A DNA stretch of 27,971 nucleotides from positions 1 to 27,971 of the forward strand of contig VBKY01000055.1 in assembly GCA_005879255.1 (NCBI GenBank), written 5' to 3'. The stretch is from Deltaproteobacteria bacterium (GTDB lineage: Bacteria; Desulfobacterota_B; Binatia; UBA9968). Made by a program: the position numbers and the translations under genes. The notes under the pieces are model-generated. The model was not told the origin of the DNA and did no database searches. It saw only the letters and a program-made list of their open reading frames with translations. Shown piece after piece: positions 7,882 to 14,011 of this stretch (position 1 is the first letter of the stretch; each line of letters begins with the position of its first letter).

Positions 7882-8997
7882 ATGAAGAATGGGTTTCGCG
7901 CCTTCGACAGTGACATGCACGTTTACGACGCGGGGAATCTTTATGAGAAGCACATGAACCCCAAATGGGGTGATCGGATTCCGCGCGGACAGCGTAATGG
8001 GAAGCATGGCCGAGTAGAGTTTTCAATCGCGGGCGGCAAGCAGACGCTACGCGGGATAACCGAGGTGATCGATCACGGCCAGAAGCAGGTTGCAGATCGC
8101 TATGATTTCGCCGTGGCGCGCGACTATGATGCGATATCACAGTTGGAGGCGATGGATCGGGAAGGCCTGGACATGGCCGTGCTGTTTCGGACTTCACCGC
8201 TCCACTGCGACGAGACATTGGAACCCGAGTACGCCAACGACCTGTGCAAGGCGTGGAATGACTGGATCACTGATTTCTGCAAAGAAAATCCCGAGCGTCT
8301 CAAGGCGTCGGCACTAATTACGCTGCATGATATCGACTTGGCGGTGCAAGAAGTGCGACGCGCGGTAAGAGAATTAAAAGTGACCGGGCTATCGTTATGC
8401 CCCGAACCGATCAATGGGAGGCGTATTCACGACCGCTACTTCGACCCGCTGTGGGCGGAGATCGAAAAACTCGGTGTGGCGCTCTGTTTTCATCCGCCGG
8501 CGCGGCCCAAGCAGGATCAGGTAGCAAATAAGTTCTTTGGCCATCCCAATGCAAACATCGTGGCGATGGCGCTGCGCAATCCGGTGGAGCTCATACAGGC
8601 TGTGGCAAGCTTCTGCGCCGGCGGCGTGTTGGAAAAATTTCCCAAGCTCCGCGTGGCGTTCCTTGAAGGCAACTGCGCGTGGTTGCCGTGGTTGCTCTAC
8701 CGGCTTGATGAGCGGGCCAAACTTCACGGACCGCTCGCTGATGTGCCGCTAGCGCGCCAGCCGAGCGAATACTTTCTCCGACAGTGTTTTATCTCGGTTG
8801 ATCCCGATGAGTATCTCGTGACCGATGTGGTAAAACGCATTGGCGATGACAACTTGGTCGTGTCCACCGATTATCCGCACATAGACGCGCACTTCCCGCA
8901 CGCCATCGACGAATTTTTGGAGATTGACGGACTGAGCGATAACAGCAGGAAGAAAATTCTCTGGGACAATTGCGCGCGGCTGTACGATTCCTGCTAG
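7882..8997 (+). CDS. Amidohydrolase-2 family metal-dependent hydrolase or decarboxylase
   Basis: A 371-residue TIM-barrel protein of the amidohydrolase-2 family, which includes ACMSD, gamma-resorcylate decarboxylase and related enzymes acting on aromatic acids. Probable metal and catalytic residues are D11 and H13 (FDSDMHVYD), H204 (LCFHPP) and D330 (STDYPHIDAHFPHA). FLEGNCAWLPWLLYRLDE near residue 260 is a typical family block. ATG 7882 is chosen because GGAGGT ends a few bases upstream; the longer frame to 7858 has no such signal. It is flanked by two NMT1-like binding proteins and preceded by a UbiD-family decarboxylase, so a joint role in degrading an imported carboxylate is plausible but inferred. 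Confidence 0.88.
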   Translation: MKNGFRAFDSDMHVYDAGNLYEKHMNPKWGDRIPRGQRNGKHGRVEFSIAGGKQTLRGITEVIDHGQKQVADRYDFAVARDYDAISQLEAMDREGLDMAVLFRTSPLHCDETLEPEYANDLCKAWNDWITDFCKENPERLKASALITLHDIDLAVQEVRRAVRELKVTGLSLCPEPINGRRIHDRYFDPLWAEIEKLGVALCFHPPARPKQDQVANKFFGHPNANIVAMALRNPVELIQAVASFCAGGVLEKFPKLRVAFLEGNCAWLPWLLYRLDERAKLHGPLADVPLARQPSEYFLRQCFISVDPDEYLVTDVVKRIGDDNLVVSTDYPHIDAHFPHAIDEFLEIDGLSDNSRKKILWDNCARLYDSC

Positions 8998-9018
8998 CGA
9001 CGAGAAGGAGAACCGTTA

Positions 9019-9961
9019 TGACGCGTACAACTATTTGTGTCGCAGTGATTCTGTCGGTATTGGGCGGAGGTTGCCGATTGAGCGAAGCCGCAGAATCGGT
9101 GTCCAAAGCGTTTTTTGCCTACGGCGCCATCAATGCGTATATGACGTCCATTTGGATCGCGAAGGAGCAAGGGTTTTTCCGCAAGCACAACGTCGAGGTG
9201 GAACCGGTTTTCATCATCGCCACCCAAGCGGCGCAAGCCATGCTCGCGGGCGAAGTCCAGGTCGGACTCATCGGTCCGACTCATGTGGTTAATGCGGTGG
9301 TGGTCGGTGGCGACATGGTCATGATCATGGGAAATCAGAGGACTTGAAGGGCAAGAAGGTCGGCATCGGCGCCAGCATGGCCGGGCTAGCCACGCTCGCC
9401 GCGATTATGGCGCTGGAACACATAGGTCTCAATCCGCGCCGAGACAATATTACGCTGCTGCCTACGGGAGCGGAGCCTTTGCGCTTGGCGGCAGTGAAAA
9501 GCGGCGTCACCCAAGCCACGGTGATCGCGCCGGAAATATCGAAAGCCGCGATCAGTGAAGGATATCCCGTGCTCGTGGATATGGCCAAGCTGAATATTCC
9601 GTTTCAAGCGAGCGGCTTGGTCACGATGCGTAAAATCTTGCGCAGCGATCCGCAGATGGTTGAGCGCGTAGGGCGGGCCACGGTGGATTCGATTCAATTC
9701 ATCATTAATCCGGCCAACAAGACTAGAGTTGTTCAATCCATTATGAAGAATCTCAAAGTTACCGACCGGGAGCGAGTCGAAACCGTTTACGGCGAACTCG
9801 TGGAAGAGTTTCCGCGCAGCATTTGCCCCACGCTACGAGGGGTGCGGTCGATCATGAAGCTCATGGTGGATTTAGGGATCAATCCCAAGGCTGCGCAACT
9901 CAAGGTGGAAGATGTCGTCGATTTGACGCTATGCAAACGGTGGGGTGGTGACGCAGGCTAG
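9019..9961 (+). pseudogene. NMT1-like substrate-binding protein broken by an internal deletion
   Basis: ATG 9019, 22 bases after the amidohydrolase stop and behind GAGAAGGAG, opens a signal peptide (MTRTTICVAVILSVLGGGC). Normal binding-protein sequence follows (IWIAKEQGFFRKHNVEVEPV, MLAGEVQVGLIGPTHV) up to VMIMGNQ near 9340. The frame then reads into TGA at 9345. From about 9340 the next frame continues exactly where such proteins resume (EDLKGKKVGIGASMAGLATL) and runs to 9961. Compared with the intact relative at 6829-7794, roughly 17-20 codons between the two segments are missing and the frame is shifted. Both halves otherwise look unspoiled, so the lesion is recent or an assembly error. 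If real, the gene cannot make a full protein. Confidence 0.85.
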
Positions 9962-10072
9962 GATTTTAAGATTTTGCGAAATCTGTGAACGGAAATGCAG
10001 CCTGAGTAAGAAAAACCGTTCTTTACGTTTTCTGTAATACGATTCAGTGTCGCACAATCAGGGAGTGATTCG

Positions 10073-10252
10073 GTGCTGATATCTGAGGAAGAATTGGAAC
10101 GATTGCATAAGCGATTTCGTTATCCGCGCTTTTCCAAGGTCGAGTACGAGCGGCGCTACAACAATATTCGTAAACTGATGCGGGAGTCGAATCTTGACTG
10201 CTTGCTCGACGCCGACGTGATGGCGCCAGCAATGAGCATATTCCTGCATTGA
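10073..10252 (+). pseudogene. N-terminal fragment of a peptidase M24 (prolidase/creatinase-like) protein
   Basis: GTG 10073, seven bases after GGAG, begins a 59-codon frame. Its first 45 or so codons read like the N-terminal domain of M24 aminopeptidase-P/creatinase-like proteins, notably FRYPRFSKVEYERRYNNIRK and LMRESNLDCLL. After LDCLL the sequence switches abruptly to part of a different protein (DADVM, see next entry) and stops at 10252. The rest of the peptidase, including its metal site, is absent. The family assignment rests on recognition of this N-terminal pattern only. The promoter-proximal signals seem intact, so a short peptide might still be made. Confidence 0.55.
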
Positions 10253-10440
10253 TCAAAGCCGGCATCGCGGGACGTTACAATTCTCCCGAGCGAGCGGCGT
10301 TTCCGGAGACGCACAAGGACCGACAAGAGTACTGGTCCGCTTACGACTATAAGCCACACGTTTCTCGCACAATTGTTGTGCGCGGGCGAGTTCGAGGCGG
10401 CCATCGATTTGTACGCGTACCGATTGGCCGACTTAAAGTC
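10208..10440 (+). pseudogene. Decayed solute-binding protein pieces, disrupted by IS insertion
   Basis: Three short segments in three frames, in the right order for an iron(III)/organic-acid-type binding protein. DADVM is in the first frame (from 10208). NEHIPALIKAGIAGRYNSPE and ERAAFPETHKDRQEYW are in the second (from 10231). FLAQLLCAGEFEAAIDLYAY and RLADLK are in the third (to 10439). Material between the second and third segments is missing compared with intact relatives. The IS200-type element begins at the last codons. The joint with the M24 fragment shows a deletion fused two unrelated genes before or after the insertion. It differs in sequence from the three tandem binding proteins at the start of the window. 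Confidence 0.6.
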
Positions 10441-10915
10441 ATGTACCTCCGGCAAAGCCGGAGGCTTGATTTGTGAACCGCTCAAAGCGGTTTGGCCGGT
10501 GATCGAGTCGACGATCTTCTTTCTCTTGCTCTCTGATGTAATTTCGCACCTGCGCCTCGTCCCGCCCCACCGTCGACACGTAATAGCCCCTCGCCCAAAA
10601 ATTCAACCCAACAAAGTTCTTCGTCCGATCCATAAATCTTCGTGCAATCGCTATCGCACTCTTCCCCTTGATGTACCCCACCACCCCGGATACCGAATAC
10701 TTCGGCGGGATCGACAACATCATGTGAACATGATCGCCCATCAGATGCCCCTCCTCCACCTCGCTCTCTTTCTGTTGTGCTAACTCCCGCATGATCGGCC
10801 CAAGTTCTTTGCGTATCCACCCATACATCACCTTGCGTCGATACTTCGGGATGAACACCACATGATACTTGCATTCCCATTTCGTGTGCTTTAGGTTCTC
10901 TTTGCTACTATTCAC
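10439..10915 (-). CDS. tnpA: IS200-type transposase TnpA (Y1 HUH family)
   Basis: A 158-residue single-tyrosine transposase that cuts and rejoins the IS as single-stranded DNA. The HUH metal motif is HVH at residues 62-64 (LMGDHVHMMLSIPP) and the nucleophile is Tyr126 (QVRNYIREQE). HTKWECKYHVVFIPKYRRK is the family N-terminus. GTG 10915 is chosen because AGGAGG sits five bases upstream; the frame is open up to 10951 without such a signal. The last 22 or so residues are not native: a 36-base deletion, visible against copy 2, removed the original stop (after LKMFE in copy 2) and the frame now runs through the end hairpin to a stop at the IS tip. The catalytic core is complete, so activity is possible. 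Confidence 0.9.
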   Translation of the reverse strand: MNSSKENLKHTKWECKYHVVFIPKYRRKVMYGWIRKELGPIMRELAQQKESEVEEGHLMGDHVHMMLSIPPKYSVSGVVGYIKGKSAIAIARRFMDRTKNFVGLNFWARGYYVSTVGRDEAQVRNYIREQEKEDRRLDHRPNRFERFTNQASGFAGGT

Positions 10916-11037
10916 TTTAGCCTCCTCTCCGTTGAGCCACGAGCGGTTCACCGGATTGGAGGCTTTCTCTCGATTGCCGTAAATGTCAAACTTTCTCAGT
11001 CCCCCAGCAAAGCTGGGGGTTTACCCTCGATTAATTA
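10439..11037 (-). mobile_element. IS200/IS605-family element, copy 1 (about 600 bp)
   Basis: The boundaries come from comparison with copy 2 at 23517-24016. Both share sequence from TCATGTACC at one end to GATTAATTA at the other, and flanks differ outside. Each end carries a perfect hairpin with an AAA loop: CCTCCGGC/GCCGGAGG at 10446-10464 and CCCCCAGC/GCTGGGGG at 11001-11019. These subterminal hairpins, the lack of terminal inverted repeats and the lone small transposase are typical of the IS200 group, which moves as single-stranded DNA. A 36-base segment present in copy 2 is missing here near 10499. The element interrupts a decayed binding-protein gene. Confidence 0.88.
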
Positions 11038-11207
11038 AGTTACCCGTTGAGCAATACTGGATCGCGGGGCACAGTCATTGGGAGGTCGGGCATGATATTT
11101 GCCAATCGTGATCGAATCGCAATTAGAGCGATGCTCCAGGGTCGGACTCCACGACTCAAATAATTCGACAGAACGTAGTAATAGCAAAAGCCGGGAACCC
11201 CCGCAGC

Positions 11208-11672
11208 TTAGCGGGCCTTCACCTCTCGTTTCCCATAGCTATCTTGCGGCACGCCGCGCGCGAGCGACATGTGCGAATGCACGCCGATCCAGCGGCCGTC
11301 CGGTTGCCGCGCCAGCACGATCGTGGCGCGTCCCGGCCGGTCGAAGGGCGTTCCGTCCTCGTGGAAGCCCGTGCTGGTCCAGGGCGCGATCGCGATCGCC
11401 ATCGCGCCATCCGGCGATGCCATGACCATGGTGTTCGTTAGGTCGAAGCGAAACTCCGCTGTGCGCTGCCAAACGTTGTCCCATTGCCGCTCGGTCCAGG
11501 CCGACAGGCTCTTTACAAGCTCCTGGTAGGTTCCAAAGATGACGATGTCGGGGTGCCAGAACGGACGCGCCGCGGCATAGTCAACCTCGCGCACGCAGGC
11601 GGCGAATCGGTCGAGCCAATCGCGCACCTCCGCCGCCGTCGCAGCACTGGCCTCCGGGAGGGACAGGTTCAT
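11208..11672 (-). CDS. NTF2-like/SnoaL-like small protein
   Basis: A 154-residue protein with the pattern of the NTF2-like fold (SnoaL/DUF4440 type). It has an N-terminal helix (EVRDWLDRFAACVREVDY), FWHPDIVIFGTY, a central strand region with MAIAIAPWTSTGFHEDG, and the ending RWIGVHSHMSL. Such proteins bind or isomerise small hydrophobic compounds or serve as accessory domains; the activity cannot be predicted. GAGAGG precedes the ATG on the minus strand. It stands alone, downstream of the IS element and without an obvious operon partner. Bases 11038-11207 between it and the IS hold nothing I recognise. Confidence 0.8.
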   Translation of the reverse strand: MNLSLPEASAATAAEVRDWLDRFAACVREVDYAAARPFWHPDIVIFGTYQELVKSLSAWTERQWDNVWQRTAEFRFDLTNTMVMASPDGAMAIAIAPWTSTGFHEDGTPFDRPGRATIVLARQPDGRWIGVHSHMSLARGVPQDSYGKREVKAR

Positions 11673-11818
11673 CTTGCGCCTCTCATTTCGTCTCTCGGGT
11701 CATAGCTAGGCGTCTTGCTCCGGGAACAATCCTGTCCCTCAAGCCACCTGAAAATCAACACACGAGCGGCAGGGGCGACCGCAATGGTAAATTTCTGGCT
11801 TGACCGCCGCATGCAGCC

Positions 11819-12070
11819 TCATCTTTTTTGCAGAGCACGAAGAATCCTTTTGCACGTTCCGCTATCGAAATCCCGCCCGTAGAAACGGCGAAAGAGAACC
11901 TTCTTTAATGAGGCAGGCGATGCCGATGGATCAGCTTGCAGAGCCGACGCTCGAACCAGAGCTTGCGCCGTTGCATGCATCGAGCAACCCATCTTAAAGC
12001 GCTCCTCTCCCCAGCGTTTCAGGAGCCTGTCTCGATATTTGTGCTCCATTGCATCGGTTGTATCTTTCAT
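11819..12070 (-). CDS. Small conserved-type protein of unknown function, coupled to nucleotidyltransferase remnant
   Basis: An 83-residue, basic, helical protein. The segment ERFKMGCSMHATAQALVRAS followed by LKKVLFRRFYGRDFDS resembles a family of small proteins that I recall being encoded next to minimal nucleotidyltransferase-like genes; function unknown. Its ATG overlaps the stop of the upstream remnant (ATGA at 12067-12070), which supports it being a real, translationally coupled gene rather than a chance frame. If the upstream partner is dead, this may be an orphan half of a two-gene module, possibly toxin-antitoxin-like, but that role is inferred from arrangement only. Confidence 0.55.
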   Translation of the reverse strand: MKDTTDAMEHKYRDRLLKRWGEERFKMGCSMHATAQALVRASALQADPSASPASLKKVLFRRFYGRDFDSGTCKRILRALQKR

Positions 12071-12255
12071 TGGCTGACCTCGCGGTATAGGGAATCCACT
12101 CCCAACTGTTTCGCCCAGCGGGTCAGATAACGTCGGTTCAGTTACTTTACGGATTGTAGCAGGTTTTTGACGTCTTTGAGTTGCACTTCTGATTTAGATT
12201 CTTTCGCCCACTCCAACTTTGGCAGAATCAAGTCTTCCGGCGCAACGATTCCGTT
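12067..12255 (-). pseudogene. C-terminal remnant of a nucleotidyltransferase-like protein
   Basis: Reading the minus strand from 12255, an open stretch gives VAPEDLILPKLEWAKESKSE, then VQLKDVKNLLQSVK, an in-frame TAA at 12142-12144, and LNRRYLTRWAKQLGVDSLYR with EVSQ to a TGA at 12067. The EDLIL.KLEW...S..QL.DV..LL pattern, ending in YLTRWAKQLGV, is that of the C-terminal region of minimal or AbiEii-like nucleotidyltransferases. The frame is also closed by TGA just upstream (12256-12258) and no N-terminal catalytic GS motif is visible. It is therefore truncated and carries a nonsense codon. Confidence 0.6.
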
Positions 12256-12258
12256 TCA

Positions 12259-12484
12259 GACCTTTAGAGAGTCAGAGCTCATGAGGAACGGGTATACCGC
12301 TCTTATCAAACTTCCAGGTTCATTACGGCGCCGAACTGTTTCCCTGCTCGCCAAGGTCGCGAAGAAGCCGCGCGCTCCCAGTTCGCGCATCAGCAACGCA
12401 CCGATGAAACCCTCGAGATGGACTCCACCGCGCCACTTCGCGGTCGGAAATTATAGTTGACTTGGCTAGTGCAACAACTGCGGC
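12259..12484. other. Short stretch with no confident gene
   Basis: On the minus strand one frame reads HLEGFIGALLMRELGARGFF followed by ATLASRETVRRR (about 12330-12440), with protein-like composition but no start signal and no family I can name. It may be part of another degraded gene. The overlapping plus-strand frame at 12167-12460 looks like noise. Confidence 0.3.
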
Positions 12485-13132
12485 CTACCAGCGATCTTTG
12501 CCCATCGCCCAGCGGTCCAAACTGGCGAGATATTCCCGAAACAGCACCATGCGCATCGCCACGGCGCGGCGCACGCGATCTTGACGATCCTCGGTGGTTG
12601 CATAGCGTTTGAGGAATTCTTGCGGCATGCTGCCGTGACCTTCTTCGTCTTCGGTGATGCGCCGATAGGGTTGCTTGATCCACTCTGGCACCGCGGGCGA
12701 CTTGAGACACATTTGGATCAAATAGTTCGCGACGGTCTCGCCGGCGAGGGATAAGCCGGCGATCCGTTCGCAGGTTTCATTGAGGCCTTCCATCGCGTTG
12801 AACATGGCGACCTGCGCCGGCAATGGTTTGTAGTCGAACGGGTCCGCGCCCAAATCGCCGATGCGCTTCATCAACAGCTGCGCGTGCACCATCTCTTCGT
12901 GGGCGGATTCCGCCATCGTTGCTTTGACATCCAACTCCGGCGTGGTCTTGAGCCAGGTGCCAAACAGATCAGCGGCGCGCAGCTCGTTAAATAATCGGCT
13001 CTGCATCACCCGAATACGCTCTTCATCCGTGCTGAGAGGCACGTAGCAGTAGGCCGGCGGGTGCGTATCGAGATACCGGCAGAATTCATGCACCGGCGCC
13101 AAGATCTCATTCAAAAACTCTTCGCTGTTCAT
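12485..13132 (-). CDS. Ferritin-like superfamily protein, probable di-iron site
   Basis: A 215-residue, mostly helical protein. Likely iron ligands follow the ferritin-like pattern: E50 (FNELRAADLF), E80xxH83 (AHEEMVHAQLL), a glutamate in the third helix (NETCERIAG) and a second ExxH (EDEEGHGSM). Two ExxH motifs about 90 residues apart on a four-helix bundle suggest an oxygen- or iron-handling di-iron protein, as in MiaE or other ferritin-like oxygenases; which reaction is unknown. The start has no Shine-Dalgarno-like sequence (TTCTATTCCTTTC precedes ATG). It lies downstream of the VOC gene on the same strand, separated by a 109-base spacer with a hairpin. Confidence 0.8.
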   Translation of the reverse strand: MNSEEFLNEILAPVHEFCRYLDTHPPAYCYVPLSTDEERIRVMQSRLFNELRAADLFGTWLKTTPELDVKATMAESAHEEMVHAQLLMKRIGDLGADPFDYKPLPAQVAMFNAMEGLNETCERIAGLSLAGETVANYLIQMCLKSPAVPEWIKQPYRRITEDEEGHGSMPQEFLKRYATTEDRQDRVRRAVAMRMVLFREYLASLDRWAMGKDRW

Positions 13133-13163
13133 GAAAGGAATAGAAGTTGCAGCCGTTTCAAAT

Positions 13164-13229
13164 GTTCAAGCCGTTCCAGCCGTTGCCGGAAACGATTTGA
13201 ACGTCTTGAACGATTGGAACGATTTGAAC
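13164..13229. repeat. Imperfect hairpin made of GAACGATTTGAAC-type units
   Basis: The left arm GTTCAAGCCGTTCCAGCCGTT (13164-13184) pairs with AACGATTGGAACGATTTGAA (13209-13229) except at two C-A mismatches and two G-T wobbles. The loop contains a further AACGATTTGAACG unit. It fills the gap between the VOC gene and the ferritin-like gene, both on the minus strand. It could act as a transcriptional or mRNA-processing hairpin, or be a dispersed repeat. Confidence 0.6.
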
Positions 13230-13241
13230 TTTCTCCGTCCG

Positions 13242-13955
13242 CTAAGCTTTCCAACCCTTTTGGGAAATATCGATACCGTTACCCTCGGGGTCATGCACCC
13301 GATACTCCGCGAAAGGAATTCGGTCCGGCCGGGCCGCGCCGCGCCGCACGCCGGCTTTTTCCGCCCGCGCTTGCATTTCTTCGTTGCTTTTCACGTGGAA
13401 GCCGAAGTGGTTAAGACCGAGGGGCTCCTCTTTCCTCTGATACAGCAGAGCCAAATTGATGTAGCCGTCGGAGACGAAAATCGATGACCGGTCGGTGCGC
13501 TCGATCTCTTTCATGTCGAGAACCTTGCAATAAAAGTCCGCCATCCGCTGCGGATTAGGCGTATAGAGCGCAATATGGCGAATCGGCACAGGGCGTTTTT
13601 CGTAGCCTACATCAAAAGCCCGGTGACAGATACCAACGGTGTTGCCGTCGGGATCGCGCAGCTCGTAATTGGTCCCAGTGTACGAATCCACCTCAGCAAG
13701 ATTCGCTTCCACGACATTGACATGGGCCAACTTCTTGCGGATCGACTCAGGGCGCGCCGTGTCGAAGCTCAAATGCCGGAAGCCTTGTTTCGGCGGCTCC
13801 GACTCCGGTACGAGCGCCAGGTTGAATACTCCGTCCGAAAGAAAGGCAGCGCCTTTGATTTCATCGATTTTCTCAAGCTCGAACACGTCTTGATAAAACG
13901 ACACTAAACGGCTCGGATCTTCGGCGCCGATAACCAATTGACGTAACTGCGGCAT
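13242..13955 (-). CDS. VOC-superfamily protein with two glyoxalase/dioxygenase-like modules
   Basis: A 237-residue protein made of two vicinal-oxygen-chelate units. The first (about residues 1-115) shows LRQLVIGAEDPSRLVSFYQD and ELRDPDGNTVGI. The second (about 120-235) shows IRHIALYTPNPQRMADFYCK, LNHFGFHVKS and VHDPEGNGIDIS. The second keeps histidines at both usual metal positions (RHIAL, NHFGF), whereas the first lacks the N-terminal one, so only one competent metal site is likely. Such proteins are glyoxalases, extradiol dioxygenases or resistance proteins; none can be singled out. ATG 13955 is preferred because AGAAGGTGG lies just upstream; an in-frame GTG at 13964 would overlap that signal. 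Confidence 0.82.
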   Translation of the reverse strand: MPQLRQLVIGAEDPSRLVSFYQDVFELEKIDEIKGAAFLSDGVFNLALVPESEPPKQGFRHLSFDTARPESIRKKLAHVNVVEANLAEVDSYTGTNYELRDPDGNTVGICHRAFDVGYEKRPVPIRHIALYTPNPQRMADFYCKVLDMKEIERTDRSSIFVSDGYINLALLYQRKEEPLGLNHFGFHVKSNEEMQARAEKAGVRRGAARPDRIPFAEYRVHDPEGNGIDISQKGWKA

Positions 13956-14011
13956 GACTTCCACCTTCTTTCGTTGGTCTATGCGTAGCTTACCACAACC
14001 GTAGCTTGGGA

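Noticed and set aside
10439..11037. A TnpB/IscB-type RNA-guided nuclease or guide RNA associated with the IS
   Set aside because: Both IS copies are only 500-600 bp and hold only tnpA; the flanks contain no tnpB-like sequence.
13133..13241. CRISPR-like array from repeated TTGAACG words
   Set aside because: Units are about 10-20 bases, irregular and without unique spacers; it is a hairpin-forming low-complexity spacer.
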